64,000 nt of DNA from Candidatus Colwellbacteria bacterium CG10_big_fil_rev_8_21_14_0_10_41_28 (GTDB lineage Bacteria > Patescibacteriota > Minisyncoccia > UBA6257 > Colwellbacteraceae): positions 1 to 64,000 of the forward strand of contig PFAG01000014.1 in assembly GCA_002773755.1 (NCBI GenBank). The letters run 5' to 3'. A model generated the notes under the pieces. That model saw only the letters and a program-made list of their open reading frames with translations. It was not told the origin of the DNA and made no database searches. Position numbers and translations under genes: made by a program. This document shows positions 25,557-34,857 of the stretch, piece after piece. Each line of letters opens with the position of its first letter. The first letter of the stretch is position 1.

Positions 25557-26036
25557 ATGGTATATAAACCCCAAAAAAAATCAGATAGAAGAGAAAAGAA
25601 AGCTGTTAGTGAGTTTACAGAACAGGTTATTGATCTTAGGCGTGTAACTCGTGTTATGGCTGGAGGTAAAAGATTTCGTTTCAGAGCAACGATAGTTCTT
25701 GGCGATCAGAAGGGAAGGGTTGGCGTTGGCATAGGAAAGGGTGTTGATGTTGAAGGAGCAATTAGCAAAGCAAAGACACAGGCCAAAAATGATATGATCA
25801 GGGTCCAAATTAAGGATGAAACAATTGCGCACAAGGTAGAGGCTAAATATTCAGCTGCCAAGGTGTTAGTTAAACCAGCTACTCAAGGACATGGTCTTTT
25901 AGCAGGAGGTTCTCCTCGAGTTGTGTTGAGACTTGCAGGTGTTCAGAATGCAACAGCAAAGTGTTTGAGTAATACAACAAATAAGTTAACCAATGCTCTT
26001 GCGACCATAGAGGCATTAAAGAAATTAAAAGCTTAA
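25557..26036 (+). CDS. rpsE: 30S ribosomal protein S5
   Basis: 159 aa. RRVTRVMAGGKRFRFRATIV, GRVGVGIGKGVDVEGAI, and ASPR-like GGSPRVVLRLAGVQNATAK. Decoding-fidelity protein. rplO starts 3 nt after its stop; rpmD (L30), which sits here in most bacteria, is absent. Confidence 0.96.
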   Translation: MVYKPQKKSDRREKKAVSEFTEQVIDLRRVTRVMAGGKRFRFRATIVLGDQKGRVGVGIGKGVDVEGAISKAKTQAKNDMIRVQIKDETIAHKVEAKYSAAKVLVKPATQGHGLLAGGSPRVVLRLAGVQNATAKCLSNTTNKLTNALATIEALKKLKA

Positions 26037-26038
26037 TC

Positions 26039-26311
26039 ATGCAGTTACACGAACTTAATCCTGAACATAAGAATAAGACCAAGAAGAGAATTGGCAGAGG
26101 CGGAAAAAGAGGAACTTATTCTGGTAGAGGAATGAAGGGACAGAACGCCAGAGCAGGAAGGAAGCTTAGACCAGCAATAAGGGATCTAATTCAGCAATTA
26201 CCTAAACTTCGTGGTTCAAAGAACTTCGGACCTAGGCATAAAAAGAAAAAGAGGGTAAGCTCAGATAGTAGTCCAAAACAGGAGAAATCAGAGCAAAAGG
26301 ATGTTCAATAA
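26039..26311 (+). CDS. rplO: 50S ribosomal protein L15, truncated form
   Basis: 90 aa against about 145 usual. The N-terminal rRNA-binding extension is clear (LHELNPEHKNKTKKRIGRGG, SGRGMKGQNARAG). After residue ~60 the globular C-terminal domain is replaced by a Lys/Ser/Glu tail (RHKKKKRVSSDSSPKQEKSE). The frame is open and the stop overlaps the secY start by 11 nt, so there is no room for a lost domain nearby. It probably still acts as a late 50S assembly protein through the extension. Confidence 0.85.
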   Translation: MQLHELNPEHKNKTKKRIGRGGKRGTYSGRGMKGQNARAGRKLRPAIRDLIQQLPKLRGSKNFGPRHKKKKRVSSDSSPKQEKSEQKDVQ

Positions 26312-27572
26312 ACTAGCGAAGCTATTCAAGTACGAGGATCTAAGAAAAAGGGTTATGGTAATAGCCCTTATTCTTTTAATCTTCAGAGTTCTAGCCAATA
26401 TCCCTATCCCAGGAGTAGATCAGACTGCTCTTACTAATTTTTTCTCAGGAAACCAATTCTTTGGCTTCCTTAACATCTTCTCTGGAGGAGCCCTATCCAA
26501 CCTATCTATAGCTATGCTTGGTCTTGGGCCATACATCACGGCTATTATTATCATGCAGCTTCTAACCATGGTATTTCCAAAGCTAAAAACTCTTTACTAC
26601 GAAGAGGGAGAGATAGGGAGAGCTAAGTTCAATAGATATTCAAGGTATGCAACCGTTCCACTAGCTATATTGCAGGGATACGGGTTTCTGAAACTTCTTG
26701 CTGCCCAAGGAGTTGTTCCTAATTTAGATTTTGGATCTATGCTGCTTAACGTAATCGTTATAGTTGCTGGATCTATGGCTCTAGTTTGGTTGGGAGAACT
26801 GATTGATGAACAGGGATTGGGAAATGGTGTTTCTATTCTAATTATGGCCGGTATCGTTAGTGGGCTTCCGCTAGCAATCAGAAATGCCGTTATTAGTTAC
26901 ACTCCAAGCGCCATACCAACGTATATAGCTTTTGGGGTATTGGCATTGGTTGTTATTGCGGGAATAGTCTTATTGAATGAGGGAGAGAGGAAAGTTCCAA
27001 TCTCATATGCAAGAAGGGTTAGGGGAAATAAACTTTATGGAGGAGTTTCTAGTTATCTACCATTCAAGGTTGGTCAGGCTGGTGTTATCCCAATCATTTT
27101 CGCAATATCACTATTACTTTTCCCACAACTTTTTGGACAGATCATCGCAACTTTCTCGCCAGCAGCAGGAGGAGCAATTAACGAATTTACAGCATCATTT
27201 GCGGCTAATCAGATTGCCTATGGAAGCGCCTACTTTATTCTGGTTTTCGTCTTCACCTATTTCTATATAGGGGTAACCTTTGATCCTGAAGAAATCTCAA
27301 AGAACCTTCAGAGAAATGGTGGATTTATCCCTGGGATTAGACCAGGACACCCAACAGCACAGTATCTAAAGAGTATTGTTTCTCGTATTACTCTTTTTGG
27401 AGCACTTGCTCTTGGCTTTATTGCAATCTTACCTATTATCACGCAGACAGTTACGGGAACCGCTGCCCTCACAATCGGAGGAACATCTATCTTGATTGTT
27501 GTTGCAGTTGCTCTAGATATGGCTAAGAAGATTGAGTCACAAGTAACCGTTAGGGAATACGAAGGCGTCTAA
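26301..27572 (+). CDS. secY: Protein translocase subunit SecY
   Basis: 423 aa, ten hydrophobic helices. NIPIPGVDQTALTNFFSG plug region, LGLGPYITAIIIMQLL, the cytosolic loop VPISYARRVRGNKLYGG, and C-terminal VREYEGV. Forms the Sec channel used together with SecDF (1-1658). Overlaps rplO and abuts adk. Confidence 0.97.
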   Translation: MFNKLAKLFKYEDLRKRVMVIALILLIFRVLANIPIPGVDQTALTNFFSGNQFFGFLNIFSGGALSNLSIAMLGLGPYITAIIIMQLLTMVFPKLKTLYYEEGEIGRAKFNRYSRYATVPLAILQGYGFLKLLAAQGVVPNLDFGSMLLNVIVIVAGSMALVWLGELIDEQGLGNGVSILIMAGIVSGLPLAIRNAVISYTPSAIPTYIAFGVLALVVIAGIVLLNEGERKVPISYARRVRGNKLYGGVSSYLPFKVGQAGVIPIIFAISLLLFPQLFGQIIATFSPAAGGAINEFTASFAANQIAYGSAYFILVFVFTYFYIGVTFDPEEISKNLQRNGGFIPGIRPGHPTAQYLKSIVSRITLFGALALGFIAILPIITQTVTGTAALTIGGTSILIVVAVALDMAKKIESQVTVREYEGV

Positions 27573-28135
27573 TGATGCAGGCAGTAATAGTTAGTGGTCC
27601 TCCCGGATCAGGTAAATCAACTCAAGCCAAGAGGTTGGCTGAAAAACACTCTCTGACTCATTTTGATACAGGCAGTTTTCTTCATGAAATTCCAGAGTTC
27701 GAAAAGACCATAGCGGAGGGGGATATAATCGATTCCAGAAAAATCTTACCCTTAGTAAGAGAGAAAATTTTTGAGATATCTAAAGACAATGGAATTGTCT
27801 TAAGTGGTTCTCCGAGAACTACCCTGGAAGCTATGGGAGATAGCGAAACAGAAGGTATCATGAAAATCCTTGAGGGTATATATGGGAAAGAAAACATTCA
27901 TGTATTTAAAATAGAGATCCCAGAAGAGGTATCCATAGAAAGGAATAGTAAAAGAACCGATCACAGGGCTGACGATAAACTTGATGTTATAGTCCACAGG
28001 CTTAAAGAATATAGGGAAGACACTATGCCTATGTACGAAAAAATAGAAGAGTCTGGGTACAATCTATATAAAATAGATGGCACACCATCAAGAGAAGAAG
28101 TTTTTGATCAAATAGAGGCACAACTTAATGAGTAG
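27572..28135 (+). CDS. adk: Adenylate kinase family protein, short form
   Basis: 187 aa. Walker A SGPPGSGKSTQAKRLA at residues ~8-20; FDTGSFLHE replaces the usual FDTGDLLR-like turn; SGSPRTTLEAM matches the AMP-site FPR region; RTDHRADD is the LID-flanking Arg motif. The LID domain is reduced to a short loop. Position after secY and before map is typical of adk. Overlaps map by 8 nt. Substitutions in the AMP site leave some doubt about substrate. Confidence 0.85.
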   Translation: MMQAVIVSGPPGSGKSTQAKRLAEKHSLTHFDTGSFLHEIPEFEKTIAEGDIIDSRKILPLVREKIFEISKDNGIVLSGSPRTTLEAMGDSETEGIMKILEGIYGKENIHVFKIEIPEEVSIERNSKRTDHRADDKLDVIVHRLKEYREDTMPMYEKIEESGYNLYKIDGTPSREEVFDQIEAQLNE

Positions 28136-28895
28136 TTCTTTTGTTAAATCGCCAGAGAAGATAGAAAAGATCAAACACTCTGGTCGTATTTTGGGCTTTG
28201 CTCTTAAGAAACTAAGAGAGCATGTTGCCCCTGGGGTTAGCCTTCTTGAGCTAGAAGATCTTGCGAGAGAAGTTATAGAAGAGCATGGTGGTAAGCCAGC
28301 CTTCCTCGGATATCAACCATACGGAGCTGAGGAACCTTTCCCTTTTGCTCTCTGTACATCAGTTAACGATGTTATTGTGCACGGTAGGCCATATGACCTT
28401 GTTCTTAAAGATGGGGATATTGTCTCTTTAGATTTGGGAGTTAACTGGAAGGGAGGCATTAGCGACGCTGCTATATCTATTGGTGTTGGAAAAGTTTCAA
28501 AGCAAGATCAGAAGTTAATACAGGTAACCAAAGAAGCCTTGGAGGAGGGGATTAAGGTAATTAAGGCGGGAAAGACAACTGGAGATATTGGACATGCAAT
28601 AGAGAAGAAAATTCTCTCTGGTGGTGGAAAGATTATCCATAGTCTTACTGGTCACGGTGTTGGTGATAAGGTTCATGAAGATCCACCTATATACAACTAT
28701 GGAAGTCCTGGAAGTGGAGTTACCCTAGAAGAGGGAATGGTTATAGCGATTGAGCCTATGGTCTCTTTTACCAGTGGCTATATTAAACAGTTAGAGGATG
28801 ATAGCTACGCCACCATGGATGGCAGTAGATCGGCCCATTTTGAGCATACAGTACTTGTTAGGAAGAACTCTGGAGAGATATTAACTAAAGGCTAG
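28128..28895 (+). CDS. map: Methionine aminopeptidase, type I
   Basis: 255 aa. The five metal ligands are visible: D in SLDLGVNWKGG, D in GISDAAISIG, H in GHGVGDKVHEDP, E in IAIEPMVS and E in HFEHTVLV. Removes the N-terminal Met after deformylation (def at 57763, minus strand). Ends 11 nt inside the convergent PEGA-domain gene, with no terminator between. Confidence 0.95.
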   Translation: MSSSFVKSPEKIEKIKHSGRILGFALKKLREHVAPGVSLLELEDLAREVIEEHGGKPAFLGYQPYGAEEPFPFALCTSVNDVIVHGRPYDLVLKDGDIVSLDLGVNWKGGISDAAISIGVGKVSKQDQKLIQVTKEALEEGIKVIKAGKTTGDIGHAIEKKILSGGGKIIHSLTGHGVGDKVHEDPPIYNYGSPGSGVTLEEGMVIAIEPMVSFTSGYIKQLEDDSYATMDGSRSAHFEHTVLVRKNSGEILTKG

Positions 28896-30210
28896 GGGAC
28901 ATATCGAAGGTAGATAGGTTCTTGCTTGTCGCAATATATATAAGATCAGCATCACCATCATAGTGGAATGTTCTGGCATCTTCTGAAATTAATTCTTTAG
29001 AGATTGGAGCCTCTTTGTCTATCTCCCAGAAATACAATTTATTGTCCGTTCTTACTAAAAGGTGGGCATAATCCCTATACCACTCCAGTTGAGAAAAGTT
29101 TCCCTCAAAACTTCCTATATCAATAATCTTTGTTTCATTTCGCTTCTTTCTATATATAGAAATACTAGAGTTACCTCGTATCATGGCAATTTGTTCTCCG
29201 CCTGGAGATAAATAGAAATCTACAATATCTTCAGCAATTTTTTCGAGGTTTGTCGAATATAGGTATAGTTCATTATTATCAGTCAAAAGAAAGGTTCCTG
29301 TGGCGGATAGTCTTATTTTTTTATACGAACCGAATTCACTGGTCTCTTCGGAAAATTTTAGAGTTGTTGAATTATTAGTTTTGGGGTCATAGACCATAAC
29401 AGTTCCTTCGTTATTAATATAAGTCACAAGATCATCCTCCTGAATTGAGAATTCGTTTGTGTCAGAGGTAATTAGATCTATCCCTAGATCATCTGTATCT
29501 AAGTAGTAGATAGCTCTTTCAGTTGAGAGTATCATTTCTCTCCCATCACCAATCAAAGCTGCTTTAGACAAATCAACTTCACCAGGGAGATCTAAGACAG
29601 ACTCTTTGAGATTATTAAAGACTAGTGTCACGTTAAGCTGATTTTGTAGCGTAAAAGCGTTTACTAAGTAATAGTTATCCGTAGTAATACTTTTTGTTAG
29701 AGCAATTCCATTCCTTTTATTGTCAACAATTCTATGTCCAAGTACCTGTTCGTCATTAATCCACACGCCATTATTATTTTGAAAAATAATCTGCTCATCT
29801 CCAAGAATAGAAAAGTCTGAGACAACTTGATCTATAAATAGTTCCGGCGATATGTCTGGGACTAAAACCACTGAGTCAAATGTAGTTACTGTCTCTGGGA
29901 GGACAACGGGATTTTTCTTCCACTTCCTATACCCCTCTCTTGTAACCAAAAGTTCGTGAACATCTGGAACAAGGTTAGTAATCAAAGTTCCTCTCTGGAG
30001 AAGACCCGACTGATTCTTAACAGCAGCATCATTCAAGAGTATCTCTGCATCTGTCGGGATGCTTGAGATGTATATACCGCCAGTTTCATTAAAAGAGAAA
30101 GATGCAAAATCAAAATTGAATCCTCTAGAATTTTGGATTATAAGAACACTCGCCAAAAGAAAAAGGAGAGTAAATGAATAAAATATGAATCGTCTGGTCT
30201 TAATAGACAT
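28885..30210 (-). CDS. PEGA-domain membrane-anchored protein of unknown function
   Basis: 441 aa from ATG 30210 (a TTG precedes it at 30213). N-terminal membrane anchor RFIFYSFTLLFLLASVLII (residues ~7-25), then a PEGA domain (GIYISSIPTDAEILLNDAAV and LLVTREGYRKWKK). A long beta-rich region follows that may form a propeller (repeated 'tag'-like strands such as LEWYRDYAHLLVRTDNKLYF). Probably an extracellular surface or wall-associated protein. Divergent from murA with 20 bp between start codons. Confidence 0.75.
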   Translation of the reverse strand: MSIKTRRFIFYSFTLLFLLASVLIIQNSRGFNFDFASFSFNETGGIYISSIPTDAEILLNDAAVKNQSGLLQRGTLITNLVPDVHELLVTREGYRKWKKNPVVLPETVTTFDSVVLVPDISPELFIDQVVSDFSILGDEQIIFQNNNGVWINDEQVLGHRIVDNKRNGIALTKSITTDNYYLVNAFTLQNQLNVTLVFNNLKESVLDLPGEVDLSKAALIGDGREMILSTERAIYYLDTDDLGIDLITSDTNEFSIQEDDLVTYINNEGTVMVYDPKTNNSTTLKFSEETSEFGSYKKIRLSATGTFLLTDNNELYLYSTNLEKIAEDIVDFYLSPGGEQIAMIRGNSSISIYRKKRNETKIIDIGSFEGNFSQLEWYRDYAHLLVRTDNKLYFWEIDKEAPISKELISEDARTFHYDGDADLIYIATSKNLSTFDMSPSL

Positions 30211-30217
30211 CAAAACA

Positions 30218-30223
30218 TATAAT
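30218..30223 (+). promoter_or_regulatory. -10 box of murA
   Basis: TATAAT ending 7 nt before the GTG start at 30231; transcription would begin at or next to the start codon. No clear -35. The box lies within the 20-bp gap to the divergent PEGA gene. Confidence 0.6.
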
Positions 30224-30230
30224 AGAAGAC

Positions 30231-31496
30231 GTGAAATTCATTGTAAACGGCGGGAAACAGCTCAGCGGAGAAATTGATGTGAGGGGATCTAAGAACGCAG
30301 CTACTCCAATTCTTGCTGCAACCCTATTAACAGACAGAACTTGTGTCATAAAAAACCTTCCACTAATAGGAGATGTTTTGATAGTTATCAATATTCTAGA
30401 GGAACTAGGTGCCGACATTGAGTGGATTGATGAAAGAAGCATCAGAATCAAGAACAATGAATTTGATCCTTTTGATCTTCCTCGTGATCTTGTCCGCAAG
30501 ATTAGATCATCCATTCTTTTAATAGGTCCCATCTTAGCTAGATACGGCAAGATCAAGCTTAATACACCAGGAGGTTGCCACATTGGTGTCCGACCGATGG
30601 ATGCACATTTTGATGCCTTCAAAGATCTTGGCTTTAATGTTGATTACGATGAAAAAGAAGATCTATACACGGTTCAAAAAGGCGGAGAATCTCTGAAGAA
30701 GATAACTCTTAAGGAGTTCTCTGTTACGGCTACAGAAAACCTTTTGATGTATGGAGCAATGAACCCAGGTCTTCAGATTGAAATTGCCGCAACTGAACCG
30801 CATGTCGTTGATCTCGGTAAGTTCATCTCTAAATTAGGGGCTGAGATAGAGGGCCTTGGAACTCATGACATAAAAGTAAACAAGGGGATTGATGCAGGAG
30901 GAGGTGATGTGGAACATAATATAACCAGCGACTACATAGAAGCAGGGACATATATTGTTCTTGCAGCAGCCACAAAGAGTAATTTGAGAATTAAGAATGT
31001 TCCAGTAGGTGATTTGGTCATACCCCTTTTAAAGTTAAGAGAGTCTAACCTTATCTATGAAATAGATGGAAAGGATGTCATTGTAAAAGGAGCCGAATCC
31101 GAATTAGTTTCTCCTGGAAAGATAATGACTCAACCTCACCCCGGATTTCCTTCAGATCTACAGGCTCCCTTCGGAGTATTAGCGACTCAAGCTAGGGGAA
31201 CCACAAAAATCTTTGACACTCTTTATGAGGGAAGATTAAAATACCTTTACGAACTTGATAAGATGGGTGCGGCTGTTGAGATACTTGGCCCACACAGGGC
31301 GATCATAAAAGGCCCTAAACATTTACACGGTAAGAATGTCGAAAGCCTTGATTTAAGAGCAGGAGCAACATTAATAATTGCTGCCCTTGTTGCCGAGGGA
31401 GAAAGCACTCTCCATGGTGTGGAACAGATAGATAGGGGATATGAGAAGATAGAAGAGCGTCTCAGTGCGATCGGAGCAGATATTAAAAGAATATAA
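30231..31496 (+). CDS. murA: UDP-N-acetylglucosamine 1-carboxyvinyltransferase
   Basis: 421 aa, GTG start. Catalyses the first committed step of peptidoglycan synthesis. GSKNAATPILAATLLTD near residue 20; catalytic Cys in TPGGCHIGVRPMDAHF (fosfomycin target); PHPGFPSDLQAPFG and the C-terminal RAGATLIIAALVA. Leads into mreB, 4 nt downstream, linking precursor synthesis and cell shape. Confidence 0.96.
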   Translation: MKFIVNGGKQLSGEIDVRGSKNAATPILAATLLTDRTCVIKNLPLIGDVLIVINILEELGADIEWIDERSIRIKNNEFDPFDLPRDLVRKIRSSILLIGPILARYGKIKLNTPGGCHIGVRPMDAHFDAFKDLGFNVDYDEKEDLYTVQKGGESLKKITLKEFSVTATENLLMYGAMNPGLQIEIAATEPHVVDLGKFISKLGAEIEGLGTHDIKVNKGIDAGGGDVEHNITSDYIEAGTYIVLAAATKSNLRIKNVPVGDLVIPLLKLRESNLIYEIDGKDVIVKGAESELVSPGKIMTQPHPGFPSDLQAPFGVLATQARGTTKIFDTLYEGRLKYLYELDKMGAAVEILGPHRAIIKGPKHLHGKNVESLDLRAGATLIIAALVAEGESTLHGVEQIDRGYEKIEERLSAIGADIKRI

Positions 31497-31500
31497 ATAG

Positions 31501-32511
31501 ATGTTAACTAGAAAAATAGGAATTGATTTAGGAACAACTAACACTGTTGTTTTTGTTCCCGGAAGGGGATTTATCATAAACGAACCAACAATCGTTGCTT
31601 TAAACGAACAAGACAATAGCGTTCTGGCTGTTGGAAGAGAGGCAAAAGACATGGTGGGTAAGACTCCTGGAGATATAAGGGCCTACAGACCTCTTAAAGA
31701 TGGTGTTGTTGCAGACTACTACATAACAAGAGCTATGCTTAAATACTTTATAAGCAAGGCGGTTGGTAGCTTTAATCTAATTAGACCAGATGTGGTTATA
31801 TCAGTCCCAGCAGGGATAACTGCAACTGAAAGAAGGGCAGTTAAAAACGCTGCAGTAGAGGCTGGGGCAAAGAATGCCCACCTAGTTAAAGAGCCTCTTC
31901 TTGCTGCACTAGGAGCTGGAATAACTATTAATTCATCTTCAGGCAACATGATTGTTAATATCGGCGGAGGGACAGCTGAGGTTGCTGTTATCTCTCTCGG
32001 AGGAATTGTTACCTTCTCAAGTTTAAGAGTTGCTGGTAATAAATTTGATACATCTATAATGGAGTATGTTAAGAAAAACTATTCCGTATCTATCGGAGAA
32101 CAGACTGCAGAGGCAGCCAAGATTGCTATTGGAACAGCTGTACCAACTAAATCAAAACTAGAATTTCGAATCAGAGGAAGAGATTTGGTTACTGGTCTAC
32201 CAAAAGACCTTAACATAACATCAAATGAAATTGCAGAGGCCATTAATCCACTTCTAATGGATATAGCATCATCAGTTCAGGGAGTATTTAACGAAACTCC
32301 ACCCGAGCTTGTTGCAGATGTTATGGAAAAAGGAATCATTCTCTCTGGAGGAAGTTCTGGGTTAAGGAACATAGACGAGTTCTTTAAGAGACTGTTAGGG
32401 GTTCCGGCGTACGTTGCCGAAGATGCGATTCTTTGTGTAGCAAAAGGAACAGGACTGATCTTAGACCACCTAGATGTATACAAAAAAACACTTCTAAGCA
32501 AGAACCGATAA
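31501..32511 (+). CDS. mreB: Rod shape-determining protein MreB (copy 1)
   Basis: 336 aa. Actin-fold motifs: phosphate 1 IGIDLGTTNTVVFVPGRG, connect/phosphate 2 VNIGGGTAEVAVISLGGIV, adenosine motif ILSGGSSGLRNIDEF. Forms membrane-bound filaments that direct wall synthesis. A second, divergent MreB is encoded at 36049 next to mreCD. Confidence 0.94.
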   Translation: MLTRKIGIDLGTTNTVVFVPGRGFIINEPTIVALNEQDNSVLAVGREAKDMVGKTPGDIRAYRPLKDGVVADYYITRAMLKYFISKAVGSFNLIRPDVVISVPAGITATERRAVKNAAVEAGAKNAHLVKEPLLAALGAGITINSSSGNMIVNIGGGTAEVAVISLGGIVTFSSLRVAGNKFDTSIMEYVKKNYSVSIGEQTAEAAKIAIGTAVPTKSKLEFRIRGRDLVTGLPKDLNITSNEIAEAINPLLMDIASSVQGVFNETPPELVADVMEKGIILSGGSSGLRNIDEFFKRLLGVPAYVAEDAILCVAKGTGLILDHLDVYKKTLLSKNR

Positions 32512-32512
32512 A

Positions 32513-33340
32513 GTGATTCTAGGTCATTCCGAAAAGATTAAGATATTCAAAGACCTTGCTGACAAGGATGGCCTTTCACACGCATATCTTTTCTATGGCC
32601 CAGAACAGGTTGGGAAAAATCATTTTGCCAAAGCTCTCTCAGCATATCTGGAACATGGTGAATTCGAAGAATCCAAAAGGCTTCTTTCAGAAACCTTGAC
32701 TGTTCTTCCGGGAGAGGATAAGGATAGTATTGGTATAGATGAGGTTCGTGTGGCTAAAACTTTTTTGTATCGTAAGCCTGTTAACTCAGAAAAAAGATTA
32801 GTTATTATAGATAACTCTGATTTATTAACCTCGCAAGCTCAAAATGCTATTTTGAAGATTACCGAAGAACCTCCAAAAACAGGAATCATAATCCTGATTA
32901 CAAAAAACCCCGATACACTGTTACCAACTTTGAGATCAAGAGTTCAGCAAGTATATTTTTCTCGCCTCAAATCAGATGATCTTAAAAACTTTCTTAAAAA
33001 AGAGAGGGGTCTAGCTGATGATGAAATCGAAAGAATTGTTAAGCTCTCTTTTGGTAGGCCAGGGAGAATGTTTGATTTGATTGACACAGATAAGTATAAG
33101 GATCTTCTGAAGATCTTTAATAATCTTAAAAAAGATTCTAAAGTTAAGAGGAGCACTATCGAAGAGATTTCAAAAGAGGGGGACTATAGAGAATTATTAG
33201 ACTATCTAATAGCAGTTCTTTCCGAGAAGCCTTTAGAAAACTATAAACTGTTGGCTAAGATAATGGATGCCAAACAAAAGATGGGTGATTATTCCACAAA
33301 CAAGAGACTTCAGTTAGAATCAGCATTATGGAACATCTAG
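32513..33340 (+). CDS. holB: DNA polymerase III delta'-like clamp-loader subunit
   Basis: 275 aa, GTG start 1 nt after the mreB stop. HAYLFYGPEQVGKNHFAKAL is a degenerate Walker A (N in place of T/S after GK); IGIDEVR and AQNAILKITEEPPKTGIIIL are typical delta'/gamma motifs. LRSRVQQVYF corresponds to the SRC region but lacks its Cys. Likely an ATP-independent loader subunit. Overlaps frr by 13 nt. Confidence 0.85.
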   Translation: MILGHSEKIKIFKDLADKDGLSHAYLFYGPEQVGKNHFAKALSAYLEHGEFEESKRLLSETLTVLPGEDKDSIGIDEVRVAKTFLYRKPVNSEKRLVIIDNSDLLTSQAQNAILKITEEPPKTGIIILITKNPDTLLPTLRSRVQQVYFSRLKSDDLKNFLKKERGLADDEIERIVKLSFGRPGRMFDLIDTDKYKDLLKIFNNLKKDSKVKRSTIEEISKEGDYRELLDYLIAVLSEKPLENYKLLAKIMDAKQKMGDYSTNKRLQLESALWNI

Positions 33341-33861
33341 AAAAAGCTAAAGAACAATTTAAATCAGTTATAGAATCTCTTAAGGCAGAGTTTACAAACA
33401 TAAGAACTAATAGACCTAATCCTAAGATGATCGAGGATATAGAGGTTGAATATATGGAGCGGCCCACCCCCATCAAGCACATTGGCTCAATTGGTGTTGA
33501 GCCACCACGAAGTCTTCTAGTTAATGTTTGGGATGAGAGTGCCGCAAAGGGAGTTGCCAGTGGTATAGAAAAAGCTAGTCTGGGGTTTGGAGTGTCTGTC
33601 CAGGGGAAAACCATCAGGGTGAATCTTCCAGAGCTAACTCAAGAGAGAAAAGATGAATTAATGAAGATTGTTAAAAAGACTGCCGAAGAATTCAAGATAA
33701 GAATGAGAACCCAAAGAGAAGACATTAGGAAGGCTATTAAAGAAATCAAAGACGAAGATGATCGCTTTAAGGCAGAGGCAAAACTTCAAGACATCGTAGA
33801 CGGGTTTAATAAAGAAGTTGATCAGCTTGTTGATTCTAAGGAAAAGGAAATAATGGAATAG
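33328..33861 (+). CDS. frr: Ribosome recycling factor
   Basis: 177 aa. FTNIRTNRPNPKMIEDIEVE, LVNVWDESA, IRVNLPELTQERKDELMKIV and C-terminal helix with HR-like IRMRTQREDIRKAIKEIKDE. Splits post-termination ribosomes with EF-G. Directly followed by rseP. Confidence 0.96.
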   Translation: MEHLEKAKEQFKSVIESLKAEFTNIRTNRPNPKMIEDIEVEYMERPTPIKHIGSIGVEPPRSLLVNVWDESAAKGVASGIEKASLGFGVSVQGKTIRVNLPELTQERKDELMKIVKKTAEEFKIRMRTQREDIRKAIKEIKDEDDRFKAEAKLQDIVDGFNKEVDQLVDSKEKEIME

Positions 33862-34857
33862 ATGATAACCCTAATAACAATTCTTTTAATTGTCATTTTA
33901 GTATTTGGCCATGAATTTGGTCATTTTATTGCAGCTAAAATATCTGGGATAAGAGTTGATGAGTTTGGAATAGGTTTTCCTCCAAAAATATTCTCAAAAA
34001 AATGGGGAGAGACTGAATATAGTATTAACGCAATACCTTTTGGTGGCTTCGTTAGGATTCATGGAGAGAATTCAACTGATGTAGACGAGGATCACTCGAG
34101 AAGTTTTTCTATTCAACCATTCTACAAAAAAGCTTTTGTCATAATCTCGGGAGTGGCTATGAATTTCCTATTGGCTTGGGTCGCCTTCTCAATTTTCTTT
34201 AGTGTTGGGATATCAAATACTCTAATCATCCAAGATGTTGTCTCTGGTAGTCCTGCTGATGTTGCTGGTTTCGAGCCAGGGGAAAGAATTCAAGGATTCA
34301 CGGATGGAGATGAATTCATCGCGTACATAGATTCCAACCTAGGCAAAGAAATCCTGCTTAACGAAAGGACAGTAACACCAAGAGAGAACCCTCCAGAAGA
34401 TGAGGGAGCTCTGGGAATAGTTTTTGCTCCAATTGAAGTGGAGGCCATTGGCCCACTCCAGAGTATTGGGGAAGGCTTTAAGATGACTATTGAGTTAACA
34501 TGGCTCATAATCCTAGCCTTTGGATCTTTAATAGCGTCCATCTTTACAGGAAATACTGAAATAGTTGGGCAAGTTGCGGGTCCGATTGGCGTATTCAACT
34601 TAGTTAGAGAGGGCTCTGCTCTTGGATTAGGACCACTTATGCAGATAATGGGGTTAATCTCTCTTCATCTAGCTGTGCTTAACCTAGTTCCTTTTCCGGC
34701 CCTTGATGGTGGAAGGCTTCTTTTTATAGCCATAAGGGACTTCTCTAAAGGAAAAATCCTTACTGAAAAGACTGAGGCTATCGTTAACACCATTGGATTT
34801 GGTATATTAATTTTACTTATGGTTCTGGTGACTATTAGAGATATAATAAATTTGTAA
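33862..34857 (+). CDS. rseP: RIP metalloprotease RseP-like (M50, with PDZ)
   Basis: 331 aa, 0-nt gap after frr. Zinc motif VFGHEFGHFIAAKISG at residue ~13; FGIGFPPKIFSKKWGETEYS; PDZ-like domain (VVSGSPADVAGFEPGERIQG, residues ~125-180); third ligand region LNLVPFPALDGGRLLF. Site-2 protease for regulated intramembrane cleavage. The frr-rseP-proS order is also found in other bacteria. Shares 1 nt with proS. Confidence 0.93.
   Translation: MITLITILLIVILVFGHEFGHFIAAKISGIRVDEFGIGFPPKIFSKKWGETEYSINAIPFGGFVRIHGENSTDVDEDHSRSFSIQPFYKKAFVIISGVAMNFLLAWVAFSIFFSVGISNTLIIQDVVSGSPADVAGFEPGERIQGFTDGDEFIAYIDSNLGKEILLNERTVTPRENPPEDEGALGIVFAPIEVEAIGPLQSIGEGFKMTIELTWLIILAFGSLIASIFTGNTEIVGQVAGPIGVFNLVREGSALGLGPLMQIMGLISLHLAVLNLVPFPALDGGRLLFIAIRDFSKGKILTEKTEAIVNTIGFGILILLMVLVTIRDIINL

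Noticed and set aside
26039..26311. L15 shortened by a frameshift
   Set aside because: The next gene (secY) starts within the last 11 nt, so no L15 C-terminal domain is encoded downstream in any frame.
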